A stretch of DNA of 64,000 bases, taken from Quillaja saponaria. Lineage: Eukaryota; Streptophyta; Magnoliopsida; Fabales; Quillajaceae. The notes under the pieces were generated by a model. It was not told the DNA's origin. It searched no databases and saw nothing but the letters and a program-made list of their open reading frames with translations. A program made the translations under genes and the position numbers. This document shows positions 33,319 through 43,622 of this stretch, piece by piece (within the stretch, counting starts at the first letter, position 1; each line of letters starts with the position of its first letter). Where the stretch lies: contig CM055617.1 in the NCBI GenBank assembly GCA_029379385.1, positions 12,929,532 through 12,993,531 on the forward strand. The letters run 5' to 3'.

Positions 33319-35034
33319 TCAAGCTTTGGCAAAAGAACATCGAGCCACTTTTCTAAATGCATTGATCCGTAAAGGGCAAAATTTTGTTGTAGTGAAATTT
33401 TTTCTGATAGAAGAAGAGTGCGTAATGTACTTAACTTCGCAAAAGCTCTCCAAGTCTTTCAAAACAGGATATTTTTTATTATAAAGCATGTAACGTGTTT
33501 TTTTGGTAACTTGCTGTGCATCTTTACCTTCTGACATAAAACAAAATTCTCCAGCTACATATGTAGCTAGGTCATGTACCAGGTCATGCATGACAAATCT
33601 GCGCGAATAGTTATTTGATTGTTGGAAAAATGATCTAGAAGCCAAGTCGTGGAAGTACTCGGAGCCTACATCTTCCAATCTCTTTTCTCTCTTTGATGGT
33701 TGCAAATAATTTTCGGCCATCCACAATAAAATTAAGTGCTTCTCATGGAATTCATAATCCTTGGGAAATATAGAACAATACATAAAGCATCTTTTAAGAT
33801 TTGGAGGAAGATAGTGATAGCTTATTCTCAAAGCTGGAATAATGTCGCTTTTAGGAAGATCCCATATGTCGCTCTTTAAAATACTATTCCACTCTTCTAC
33901 GTCAGATTTTGATCTCAGAAGTCCTCCAAGTGTTTTTGCAGCCAAAGGCAATCCACCACACTTCTTGACAATTTCTCTGCCAATTATTTCCAGATCCGGA
34001 TACGCATTAAAATCTTTTAAACAAAAGGCATGCTTTGCAAATAACGACCAACAATCATCTTCAGACAAGTGCTCAAGATGATAGATTAGCCTAGTTTGCA
34101 TGAGTAAAGCAACATTTTCATTGCGAGTTGTTACAATGATCTTACTCCCTTCAGCTCCATAATTAAAAGGCCTTTTTAAAAACTCCCAATGATCATAGCT
34201 CTCGTTCCAAACATCGTCTAAAACAATCAGAAACTTCTTTCCTATCAGACTCTCTTGCAAATCAAGTTGAATCACATTTAAGTCTTTAGTGTCAAATCTG
34301 CAGTTCGTGACAGCCTCCAATACAGTCTTTGTAACTTTCAGAACATCCAGTTCTTCAGAAACACAAACCCATGCTTTGAGATCGAACCTCTGCTTCACCT
34401 TGTCATCATCATAAGCCAATTGGGCTAATGTAGTTTTTCCAATCCCACCCATTCCCACAACGGGAATGACAGATATCTTTTCTCCACTTTCATCATCTGA
34501 TAGCAACAAGTTGACTATGGCCTCTTTATCTTGTTCCCTACCAACTACATCCGATGCTTCTACCAGAGAAGTTGAAGGGATTCTATCTGACAATTTCTTC
34601 CCAACACCCTCTTCAAGTTTGAGAACATCTTTGTCCTTTCCAATTAATTCGATTAGATCAATGACATGCTCTGTTCTTGATGCCAAGTCTCGGTCATATG
34701 AACTAAAATAAGCGGAGAAAAAGTTTTTTGGTACCTTTTTTGCTGCAGTCTTAGCATTGGTTTCAATTTCGTCGAGAAGATCATCTGCCTGGTAGACAGC
34801 GTCGTTGAGTTCATCGAGCCACGCCTTCACAGCAGGGTCCCGGATTTGCTTTTTCTCAGCGTCGTTGAGAACTGGATTAACAGCAAGCAGAGCTGTCTTC
34901 AATCTACTCAGCAATTTGTCATCAAGTTTCTTCTTCCCTTTCAAGAAGTTGACAACCTCAGGTTTGGCCATTCTCTGAAACAAGACAGCAAGAACAGAAG
35001 ACAGAACAGCTCCTCCAACAACTTCAGCGGCCAT
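33319..35034 (-). CDS. CC-NB-ARC protein (CNL N-terminal part, 571 aa)
   Basis: Nucleotide-binding switch of a plant immune receptor (NLR, CNL class). Start chosen at MAAEVVGGA (35034), the usual N-terminus of this family and present also in the relic at 46681; an in-frame ATG eight codons upstream is possible. Rx-type coiled coil about 1-130 with WLDELNDAVYQADDLLDEI (72-90). NB-ARC about 165-490: P-loop GMGGIGKTT (194-202), RNBS-A FDLKAWVCVSE, kinase-2 LIVLDDVW (269-276, the final W typical of CNLs), RNBS-B SKIIVTTRN, GLPL motif CGGLPLA (359-365), RNBS-D CFMYCSIFP, MHD motif VMHDLVHDLA (481-490). All catalytic/switch residues look intact. The last ~35 residues are out of frame relative to the family, and the stop at 33319 follows a one-base insertion near 33426. 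No intron in this part. Confidence 0.85.
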   Translation of the reverse strand: MAAEVVGGAVLSSVLAVLFQRMAKPEVVNFLKGKKKLDDKLLSRLKTALLAVNPVLNDAEKKQIRDPAVKAWLDELNDAVYQADDLLDEIETNAKTAAKKVPKNFFSAYFSSYDRDLASRTEHVIDLIELIGKDKDVLKLEEGVGKKLSDRIPSTSLVEASDVVGREQDKEAIVNLLLSDDESGEKISVIPVVGMGGIGKTTLAQLAYDDDKVKQRFDLKAWVCVSEELDVLKVTKTVLEAVTNCRFDTKDLNVIQLDLQESLIGKKFLIVLDDVWNESYDHWEFLKRPFNYGAEGSKIIVTTRNENVALLMQTRLIYHLEHLSEDDCWSLFAKHAFCLKDFNAYPDLEIIGREIVKKCGGLPLAAKTLGGLLRSKSDVEEWNSILKSDIWDLPKSDIIPALRISYHYLPPNLKRCFMYCSIFPKDYEFHEKHLILLWMAENYLQPSKREKRLEDVGSEYFHDLASRSFFQQSNNYSRRFVMHDLVHDLATYVAGEFCFMSEGKDAQQVTKKTRYMLYNKKYPVLKDLESFCEVKYITHSSSIRKNFTTTKFCPLRINAFRKVARCSFAKA

Positions 35035-35400
35035 GGTTTTTCCAGTAAATGAAATCAAAGGTTACTTCCTGAATGTGTATGGCTTCACAAGACTTCAATT
35101 TTGAGGAATTAAAGCCAATAATTGAATAGTAATTCAGTGCACTCTGTAATGTAAAGGCTTTTCTTTGAAAAATAAGAAAGTTGAAATTGCAGTCACCTTG
35201 TTGGCAGGTGGTAACACTGAACATTTTTTAATAATTGAGAAGTTTCAAGAAACTGTACTACAATTACTTTTACTTGGAATAAGAAAAATAAAAAATTAAT
35301 GTAAAGGCTTGTTGACATTGCAGTCACCTTGTCGGTCGGTAGTGAGTGGTGACAGTAAACATACTTTAATAATGTAAGAAAATTCCGAGAAACTGTACCC
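35035..35400 (-). promoter_or_regulatory. Upstream region of the CNL, with a ~140-bp duplicated promoter segment
   Basis: Two diverged direct copies (35140-35262 and 35295-35400) share GTAAAGGCTT, GCAGTCACCTTGT, ACTTTAATAAT or TTTTTAATAATT, and GAGAAACTGTAC. A third partial copy lies at 38600-38690. A TTGAC core (W-box-like, plus strand near 35309) is present, but isolated TTGAC is weak evidence. No confident TATA box could be chosen among many AT runs. Confidence 0.4.
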
Positions 35401-36589
35401 AAATTTTGGTTTAATTCTTGTCTTTTTCTTTTTCATTCTTTTTTTTTACATAGAGTGAAGTGATGAATCTATTTTTTTTTTTATGGTACAATATAGAATA
35501 TATTCAAATTTCAACTAATTAGTCAATACTTATAGTTTGGATGTCTTGATTTGTGTCTTTTGATTAAAAATCGCCAATTTACAAAAGTTGAAAATATATA
35601 TAATACTTTTTTTTTGGAGGGGTGTTAAAACTATGAGATTCAGTAATGGTGTTTTGGCAACATAATGGATGAAAATGCTTGGCTGCTGTTGTCTTTTAAA
35701 ATTAAGAAGTTTTTTGCTAATGATGACTGAAAAACTGTTACTGCTACAGATAATAATAATCATTATTATTTTTTGGTTGAGTGAGATAATATATTCTTTC
35801 AAACTTTGTCAATGCAATGCAATTATTCTTGCTTGCTCCAATAAACTTCTCCTATTTAAAATTGTCCTTACCCCACTGTAGAATAGCTATTGAAAATAAA
35901 GTTTTTTTCCTTTGTTTTTGGTGATAATCTGTTTTTGCCTTTAATGTTTCCTTATAATTTCTTGGTAATATGTTATCTTAGTTATTTTCTTGGTAATGGG
36001 CGTAAATGGTATTAGTCGAGCCGAGATTTGATAAGAAAATATAAAAATAAACCAGTGTTTGATAAAGTTTTATTGACATGACCATTTTGCAGTAAAACTG
36101 TTAACATAACATCTATGGTGAGGTCTTGATAATATTTAATTTATATGGAATTAGTGTTTTGAAATTGTATGTTTTGATCCAAAATTATTTGTATGCTCTA
36201 TTTTTACAGAAATGAAAATAAAAAAAATGTTACTTGAACGAGTTAGACTATCTGACTAAAATAATAAGTAAAACAATAAATATGTTAGTTTTGGAATTGG
36301 GATGAAAATATTTATTTATTGTTGTTCGGGTAAAAATAGAGATTCTTCAGTGATCTTTTGGAAGTGGGATGGAAATACTTGCTAGTTAAGTTAGATCTTG
36401 GGTGCATATGGAGGTACAATCATTGAATGAAAATGCTTGACAACTTCCTGTGTGTTTACAGAAAACAAAAAAAGAGTGTTAAACCGTAGTAAAGGAGATG
36501 ATTCATTTTCTGCTTTATCCTCAAAAGGCAAACTGCTTGACAAGTTTGTGAATGTTGCAATATTTGTGTATAAGAAAATATAAAAAAAA
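35401..36589. repeat. Cluster repeats upstream of the CNL (includes F-like copy)
   Basis: The 35510-35590 part (GTTTGGATGTCTTGATTTGTG) recurs at 37860-37930 and 41400-41470. The 36055-36095 part (TTTGATAAAGTTTTATTGAC) recurs at 36596, 39218 and 41740. The 36110-36300 part is F-like. No coding. Confidence 0.55.
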
Positions 36590-37040
36590 CCAGTGTTTGA
36601 TAAAGTTTTATTGACATGACAAATTGTCCGTCATGGCATGACTGGGGCCTTCAAGCAGTGGAGGCTCCCCACGTTTCAAAGTGCCATCAAAAAACAAAAA
36701 TAATGCACACTACCAACCGATCGCACCGCATAAAATTGGTCAAGTTTTCACACCTTTTATCGGCCTTCAATTTTTGTTTTCTTTAATCTTATTTTGTTTC
36801 ATGAGAAGTTGTATAATATAACTTAAAACTCTTGAAGATTTGTTGCTGTCGATTAGTCATGGAGTCAGCCTTCATTGATGGAGAAAGTGAAGGTAGGTAT
36901 TCAAGAATTTTTCAATCTTCCAATCGAAGAGAAACTAAAATTTTGGTAGCAAGCATGAGATTATATGATAGGGTTTGGTCAGGCTTGTGTTGTATAGTGT
37001 GAGTTTAATCACGGATATCCTATAAAATCACTTTTCCAAC
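36590..37040 (+). pseudogene. 2OGD promoter and exon relic 2
   Basis: The promoter/5' segment (36590-36770: TTTGATAAAGTTTTATTGAC, TGGAGGCTCCCCACGTTTCA, TTTTCACACCTTTTATC) is shared with three other copies. Exon 1 is missing. A TGTTGC-type intron end at about 36840 leads into ISHGVSPSLMEKVKVGIQEF and FFNLPIEEKLKFW, then a stop and a decayed GFGQA stretch. A 2OGD N-terminal helix remnant only. Confidence 0.65.
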
Positions 37041-37049
37041 TCTTGGATG

Positions 37050-37660
37050 TAGAGATATATCAAGTGAACAAGATAATTACTTTCAAATTATAAGTAAATT
37101 GAGACAACACAAAAATGAGAATTTGAAAATCATTGTAATGGAAGTATATGATAATACAGTTGATTGGATACATAATAAATTACAAAAACATGAATGAGTA
37201 ACAAAATCAAGATTAGAAAGTCTTGTTGTTGGCCTTCCCCCTCCTATACTGTTTTGAAAAAAATATATATATCAAATTTAGGACGTGTAATCACCAACTT
37301 TACTTACAGCTTAAATGTCATCCTTGTGTTCCATTATTTCAAATTTATGTATACTGACAAGGAAAGGAGTCCAAGTTACGACATTCTTTAAAAAATAAAA
37401 AATAAAAAATTATTTCCCTCTTACATCAGTTTTTTTTTTTTTTTTTTTTTTAAATAAGAGGGTAAACATTTTGGTTATAAGGTTTTTGATTTTCCAGGGA
37501 GAGAGAAACACAGAGTTCAATTTATTAAATTGAATGTTACATGTTTCTTTTTATGTTAAAATTTAGTGTTCCATGTTAATTCTATAAAAATAAAAGGAAA
37601 CCAAGCAAGTTAGATAATAATATTTAGTAGTAATTGGTACTGAAATTAGAGAGCCTAGTA
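37050..37660. repeat. Cluster repeats E and B (copy at 37 kb)
   Basis: E at 37050-37380, a T-tract at 37430-37452, and B at 37490-37660 (CAGAGTTCAATTTATTAAAT, GCCTAGTACAATTACCTAC). Repeat A is missing here. Confidence 0.6.
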
Positions 37661-37860
37661 CAATTACCTACATAGAAAAGGATGTTGAAGCTTGTGGAGT
37701 TGCAGGTCATGTAATAATTTTGTTCGCAACACAAATAACCCAAATATGAGCAATTTTTGGCCAAATTTCCACTTTCTTCATATGGAATACTTTCTTCAAG
37801 AAAATGACATTCTTTGATGGTGATGAATATTTTTTTAGTTTTCAAACTATTTAGCAAGTC
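37661..37860 (-). pseudogene. CNL LRR-tail relic (copy at 37.7 kb)
   Basis: The minus strand reads FITIKECHFLEES and then, in shifted frames, segments matching MKKVEIWPKIAHI. Same C-terminal tail as the main CNL but frameshifted and cut at 37830, where unrelated repeat sequence begins. Confidence 0.65.
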
Positions 37861-38430
37861 AATATTTTTAGTTTGGATATCTTGGTTTTGTGTCTTTTTT
37901 GGATTAAAAAGGATGAATATTTACAAAAGTTGATTAATTAATTGTTTTTTGGGTAAAAATAGAGCTTCAACAATGGTCTCATGGAAGTGGGATGAAAAGG
38001 GTTGGCCAGTTCTTGAATGTTCACTGGAAAAATTTTCTTTCTAATAGTAAAACTTGCTGTGGTTCAAGGTTCAACTAGTGAATGAAAATACTTGGCAAGT
38101 TCATGAATATTTACAGGAAAGACTTCAAATTGGAATGAAGTAGGAGATTCATTGTCTATTTTACCGACTAAATTTTTTCCTGAATTTTTACAATACTTTC
38201 CATTAAGTTGATTGGATCTTGGATGCATACACGGAGATTCAAGATTTAACTAGCAAACGAAGATGCTTAGCAAGCTCGTAAATATTAACAAATGAAGTAG
38301 ATGATTCATTGTCAATCTTACCGAACATAGTGAATTCTATCCCCAACTTTTACTATACTTTTGAAGAAAAATTAAAAATATTAGAAAGAAAAGAAAGAAA
38401 GAAAGTACATAAGGCCATGTTAGACACAGT
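37861..38430. other. Cluster spacer with short repeated phrases
   Basis: Phrases such as GGCAAGTTCATGAATATTTAC and GTAGATGATTCATTGTCAAT recur imperfectly several times between 37.9 and 38.4 kb and again near 36.4, 39.1 and 41.6 kb. Non-coding duplicated debris. Confidence 0.45.
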
Positions 38431-38595
38431 TTTGTTGAGAAGACTATCACTCGACAAATTGTGCACTGTGGCCTTCAAGTGATGGAGGCTCCACACATTT
38501 CAAAAAGCCATCAAAAACAAAAATAATACTTTGCCAACTGAAATTGATCGAGTTTTCATACCTTTTATCATCCACAAGTGAATAACGTGCAGTCT
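38431..38595 (+). promoter_or_regulatory. 2OGD promoter relic without gene
   Basis: Copy of the 2OGD 5' segment (GACAAATTGTGCACTGTGGC, GGCTCCACACATTTCAAAA, TTTTCATACCTTTTATCAT) with no exon after it; a CNL-promoter-like piece (38600-38690) follows instead. Confidence 0.5.
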
Positions 38596-38689
38596 GGGCT
38601 GTAAAGGCTTATCTTTGAAATTGCTGTCACCTTGTCTCTTTTTTTTTTTTGGGTTGTGACAGTGAACATACTTTAATAATTGATGTTGA

Positions 38690-39070
38690 TTGAGTTTTGA
38701 TCGAAATTAAATGTTTTAATTAACTTAGTTTTTTTGTTATTTGATAATTGATGTTGATTAAATTTTGATTTTAAATTTCTTTGTATGCTCTATTTTAATA
38801 GCAATGAGAATAAAAAACATGTGACATGAGCGAGTTAAACAATCTTTTATTTATTAAAATTTTTTAATATATGATTCTAAGTATTATACATAATAAGTAA
38901 AACAATACTTTCTGTTTATAATTAAAGAAAAACCATATTGGCAGTTTGAAATTGTCACCCAACCAAAAAAAACTAAAATTAATTTTATTTTTTAACTTCT
39001 GGGTAAGATGGCATGGTCATCATATTGTTTGGTTATGTTAATTCTTAGTTTATATATTTTTAACTAATAT
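38690..39070. repeat. Cluster repeat F (second full copy)
   Basis: Matches 21640-22200 in TTTTAATAGCAATGAGA and CATCATATTGTTTGGTTATG, but with an intervening part missing. Confidence 0.55.
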
Positions 39071-39199
39071 ATAAACTAGTGAGTGATGACGTTTGGCAAG
39101 TTCATGAATGTGTTGCCGACCAAAAAGTAAATCTTTTCTTGGATTTTTACAATACTTTAGAAAAAGAAAAGAAAAGAAAGAAAAGAAAGGAAGAAAGTG

Positions 39200-39640
39200 T
39201 ACAAGATCAATAATGTTTGATAAAGTTTTATTGAGAAGACATTGACTTGATAAATTGTGCAACGTGGCCGTCAAGTAGTGGGGGCTCCACACATTTCAAA
39301 ATGCCATCAAAAACAAAAAATAATTCACTACTTAAAGTTGGTCAAGTTTTCACACCTTTTATCATGGACAAAAGTATGGTATTAGGTAAAGCAAGCCTTC
39401 CAAAACCATGTTATCCAAGTTGTTTTCCCAAGACTTTAAGGACAAGGAGCTGGACAAGTTGCACTCTATGGAGTCAGTCTTCATTGGTGGAGAAGGTGAA
39501 GGAAGGTGTTCAACAATTTTTCAATCTTCCAATCGAAGAGAAAATAAAATTTTGGTAGCAAGCATGAAATCATATGATAAGAATTGGTCATGCTGCTTTT
39601 TTGTTGTATAGCTTGAGTTTAATCACTGATGTCCTATAGA
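39200..39640 (+). pseudogene. 2OGD promoter plus exons relic 3
   Basis: The 5' segment 39215-39363 is followed by ATG at 39364: MDKSMVLGKASLPKP, then LFSQDFKDKELDKLHSM in another frame (end of exon 1), then SSLVEKVKEGVQQFFNLPIE followed by EKIKFW (39470-39558) and a stop. Most of exon 1 between LPKP and LFSQ is deleted, exactly as in the 41.9 kb copy. No intron remains between exon 1 and exon 2 here. Iron-binding domain absent. Confidence 0.7.
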
Positions 39641-41383
39641 ATGAAAATTTGAAGATCATAGTAATGGAAAATATTTAATAAGACATTTGACTAGTTGGCA
39701 GGGTACATAATAAATTCATATCTAATTTAGGATGTGTAATCAGTAAATTAACAACTTCCATGTCATCCTTGTGTCCCATGATTTTCAAATTCATGTGTAC
39801 TGTTTAAATAAAAATATTCCCTGTTACCTCCGGTGATGAATACCGGCCACAAAATTCAGTGAATTCTTCTTAATACAAGGGGATTTTAAAAATGAAATAA
39901 AAACACACTTGGAGACAAGCACAGAATGTAGAATTGACATACTTTGACATAACATAGATTATTAAGTAGATAATATACAAAGTTATGATTTGAGCCGAAG
40001 CTCATTCCAAGAGTATGGAATTCCATGAAGGTGCCACCAATGACTGCAGTCTGGACTTTCATGCAAGCAAACATTTACTTCATCCAAAAAAATAAAAAAT
40101 AAAATTAAGTTTTAGAAAATGTCATGTATATGGCCCTCACCAAAACTGTTCTAAGCAACAAAAAAAAAAAAATGTCATGTTCACATCTATCAAGTATGAC
40201 CGGCCTAGTGTTCAAGAATCAAATCAAGATGAGCATAGTTGTCATGGTGAAACAAAGGGGAAAGAAAGAAAAAAAGAACAAAATTCTGAGCAGGCAATTT
40301 ATATTTTTAAAATTTAAAGTTGTCAGTCGATGAGCATGATTTACTGAGAACGAAAAATGTTTATAAAACCAGCTAAGCGTTTTTCAGCTTGGATAGAAAG
40401 CTAAGACTTAGGCATTGAGTAGCTTTGTGATGCAATTCTAAACCAGAATAAATATTCAATCAATGGCCAGTACTATTTCATATACTTAGTCAATGTAATA
40501 TAAATGTTGTTATGGATGCAAGTAACCTACCAAGTGGAGGTCTACAAAATTGGTGGACAAAGAACTAAGGAAATTGTGTAAAGCAAGGGAAATAAGTAGT
40601 AAAATAATTATGATTATTTTTTAATAAAAGTTCTAAATGAAGACTCATAGTCCAAGATATCATACAATTTTGAACCCTATTGGACAGATGTGATCAAATA
40701 TGATGTTGATAGAAGAGAGAGTTCTCCTCAAGAGGTTCTTCTACATCTCCCTGTTGGCTTCTATTGTTCTAAAGCACGTGTGAAGGGTTAATACATATGT
40801 AGTAAGAACAAATGGTTAGATTTGGTGAAGCAACTATGAAATAAAACCATGAATATAATGCTCTTAGGGGGGGACTAAACTCAAATACTATAAAGACAAA
40901 ATGGTAGTATTTACTACCAAAATGATACTTGTTTAAGCCTGAAATTATCTTGTTAAATAGGCCATTCAGCCTCTATTCAATAAATTATCAAAGTATAGCA
41001 CAACAATAACACTATTTCTTTTAAGTACCACTTATCTATGTCTTGTTTACCTTTAAAGAGAGTGCAATAGGTGAAAACATATTAATGAATAAAACCAAAT
41101 AGTTTTCAGAAGCAAAAATTCTTTCACAATTTTACACATAGAGAATGAAATAGAAGATCATGAAAATACATATCAAATATGTTGAAGCAGTTAATCAGGG
41201 AAGCTTTTAATGCATCATAAGAAACTACAAATTCAATAGCATGAATCCTCAAGCTACTTGCATGATACTATGCAATATAATTTATGACCTTCAATACTCA
41301 ATGCCATCTTCAAAACCATTATTGCTTTCACAAAATAGCCATCATGTTAGTGTGCCAGAATAATAATGCAACAAAACAACATA
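39641..41383. other. Spacer, no recognised gene
   Basis: 39640-39850 is an E-like fragment. 39850-41380 gives no supported frame; the plus-strand frame 41284-41646 is out of character and ends inside a repeat. Confidence 0.45.
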
Positions 41384-41734
41384 TAAATGTGAGCAAGTCA
41401 ATATTTTTAGTTTTTGGATATCTTGGTTTTGCTATCTTTTTTGGATTAAAAAAGGGTGAATTTGCAAAAGTTGATTTATTTATTGTTTTTTGGGTAAAAA
41501 TAGAGATTGAGCAATGGTCTTTTGAAAGTAGTATGAAAATGCTTGATCAGTTCCTGAATGTTTACAAGGAAGAATTTTTTTCTAAACATAAAACTTGCTC
41601 ATTAAGTTGGATCTTGTTTCTTGGCAAGTTCGTGAATGTTTACTGACCAAAAAGTAAATCTTTTGGATTTTTACAATACTTTAAAAAAAAAAAGGAAAAA
41701 AGGAAAAGAAAGAAAGAAAGTGTAGTTTCTACAA
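41384..41734. repeat. Cluster repeat upstream of 2OGD relic 4
   Basis: It repeats 37855-38180 (GCAAGTCAATATTTTTAGTT, TTTTTTGGGTAAAAATAGAG) and 39090-39215. Confidence 0.55.
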
Positions 41735-42300
41735 CAATGTTTGATAAAGTTTATTGACAAGACTTTGACTTGACAAATTGTGCATTGTGATTTCAAGTAG
41801 GGAAGGCTCCACGCATTTCAAAACGCCATCAAAAACAAAAATAATTCACTACTTAAAATTGGTCAAGTTTTCACACCTTTTATCATGGAGACACACTATG
41901 GTATTACTGAATTAGGTAAAGCAAGCCTTCCAAGACCCTCTTATATGAGTTATTTTCCCAAGACTTTAAGGACTTGGAGCAGGACAAGTTGCACTCTACA
42001 TACTACAGATAGCCTTCATTTTTCTGTTTTCTTTTATCTCACTGTTTTATTTGTTTTATGAGAAGTTCTATAATATAACTTAAAACTCATGAAGATTTGT
42101 TGCAGTTGATCAATCAAGGAGTCAGCCTTCATTGGTGGAGAAGGTGAAGGTAGGTGTTCAAGAATTTTTCAATTTTCGAATGGAAGAGAAAATAAAATTT
42201 TGGTAGGAAGCATGAGATCAAATGATGGGGTTTGGTCAGGCTTTTGAGTTCGATCACTGATATCATATAAAATTACCTTTTCAACTCTTGGATGTATAGA
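41735..42300 (+). pseudogene. 2OGD promoter plus exons relic 4
   Basis: Best example of the truncated array unit. The 5' segment 41735-41884 is followed by ATG at 41885: METHYGITELGKASLPRPS, a typical SRG1-like start. Then LFSQDFKDLEQDKLHST in another frame, an intron of about 110 bp ending TTTGTTGCAG, and LINQGVSPSLVEKVKVGVQE (exon 2), FFNFRMEEKIKFW, then a stop. GFGQAF follows. The expected H of LINHG is Q. The catalytic double-stranded beta-helix is absent. Confidence 0.7.
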
Positions 42301-42559
42301 TATATCTGAGATTACCCTGCAGAAATGAGAAGCCAACTCAATGACATATATAAGTATCAATACTAGTTAGTTTCTCCAGCAAAACATACAAATTAAACGA
42401 ACAGAATATTAAGAACTAGAAACATTTTCTCAAAAACTGCCAGTAGTTCATTAGAGTTCAAACACCAATTTTACATCAAATCAGAGAAACTACTTAGAAA
42501 TTCAAAGATGTAGCAGGGATCAATGGAAAAAAGTGAAGCAAATTCAAAATTCTAACAAT

Positions 42560-42880
42560 AGAGTCAATCATTTTCACAAAATAAGATTTGAAGAACTATC
42601 TAGAGATTTTGAAAATGTACCTCCCCTGCAAATTTTCCAGAACAAACCATCAAAAACTCCATGCAACTTCACAACTTCTCCATAGCCAATCCAGAAGGGA
42701 TCTTATGGTTGTTGAAGCAAACCTTCAACAATCTCACCCTTCACTTCCTACTGGTCCATCTGTTAACAATGATAACAACAGGCACTAAGATCCCAGTAGA
42801 CTTGAAGAGAAGCAAAATTTTAAATTATCAACATTTTTGTAACCCTGTCAATCATCGCAATGATGCATAGAAATTATATT
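42560..42880. repeat. Cluster repeat D (copy at 42.6 kb)
   Basis: AGATTTGAAGAACTATC, CAGAAGGGATCTTATGGTTG, CAATCATCGCAATGATGCAT match the D copies at 26.6-27.2 and 30.2 kb. Confidence 0.6.
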
Positions 42881-43094
42881 TTTTCTGTTGACAAGAAATA
42901 TCAAAATAAAAAAAAAATAAAAATTCAGTTGACAAGAAACCAACAAGCATTATAATGGATTAATGGAAGAAAAACAAAACAAATTTAGGATGTTCAATCA
43001 TTACCCATATTGACAGCTTACCTCCTCGTTTTCTGAATCGTGTGTATTGACAAGGAGTCCCTACCTTTCAATTCAATAATTTTGCTTATTTGAA

Positions 43095-43209
43095 AAAGAT
43101 ACATGTGTCAAGACCCTTAGTGGTCCCCCCTCCGCTCCCCGAGGTCCAAGGTTCAAGCCCTAGCCTCCCCCTTAATAAAAAAAAGAAAAAAGAAGAGAAA
43201 GATACATGT
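43095..43209 (+). mobile_element. tRNA-derived SINE, 5'-truncated, with perfect 12-bp target duplication
   Basis: AAAGATACATGT at 43095-43106 is repeated exactly at 43198-43209. Between them lies a 91-bp insert with AGTGGT (end of a pol III A box/D-loop), GGTTCAAGCCC (B box, 43150-43160) and an A-rich tail (43172-43197). The G+C-rich body stands out sharply from its surroundings. B box, A-tail and long target duplication identify a LINE-mobilised, tRNA-derived SINE. Confidence 0.8.
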
Positions 43210-43289
43210 ATATGTAAACAGAATTCTATTGAGCAAATATAAGATTAACTATGAAATATACACATAATTGGAGACAAACTTACTGATGA

Positions 43290-43622
43290 GTGAAGTTTTC
43301 AATAGTATCATTCAAACATGGAGGAACTCTGCCTTCATAATCAACATACGCATCATGTACCCATTTCATTTCTTCTTCTTTTTCTTCTCCAGTCATGCTT
43401 TCTCTTCATCATGTCTTGTTTTCAGCATCTTAATCATTCAAACAGATGTTGGTACTAATATACTAAAGGAAAACTACAAACACCCCAAGTTGGAGGGGAA
43501 TTTTATGGAAGTTGGGATATAGATGATTGGTGTGTCATTGATTTTGAAGTCGGGAATTCTTTAGGTAGTAAAGCATAGGGCCTTTATCATTTTTAATGAA
43601 AGATATCTAAGGAAATAAAGTG
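43290..43622. repeat. Cluster repeat A (duplicated segment, copy 1)
   Basis: TTCATCATGTCTTG, CATCTTAATCATTCAAACAG, ATGGAAGTTGGGATATAGAT. From 43390 onward the match with 61877 onward is near-continuous. Confidence 0.65.

Larger units (their letters stand above)
31220..35034 (-). pseudogene. CNL resistance gene, RPP13-like: intact CC-NB-ARC, frameshifted LRR
   Basis: Whole locus of a coiled-coil NB-ARC LRR immune receptor, an intracellular sensor of pathogen effectors. After the 571-codon open part (33319-35034) homology continues without gaps through the LRR to the C-terminus at 31220, but in changing frames. Shifts lie near 33426, 33260, 33149, 32768, 32130, 31657, 31605 and 31395. Readable LRR pieces include [94 protein letters not shown] and IKLTIKECHLLEEGIH. 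Most shifts are single extra bases, and I saw no nonsense substitution once the frame is followed. It may therefore be a young pseudogene or a real gene spoilt by assembly errors. A truncated CC-NB-ARC product is possible. Confidence 0.8.

Noticed and set aside
35035..35058. An ATG eight codons upstream (MISFTGKT...) as the CNL start
   Set aside because: The MAAEVVGGA start is the family-typical N-terminus and is shared by the paralogous relic at 46681; the upstream extension has no support.
43107..43197. A tRNA gene at the B-box-containing segment
   Set aside because: No complete A box or cloverleaf; poly(A) tail and 12-bp target duplication show a SINE.
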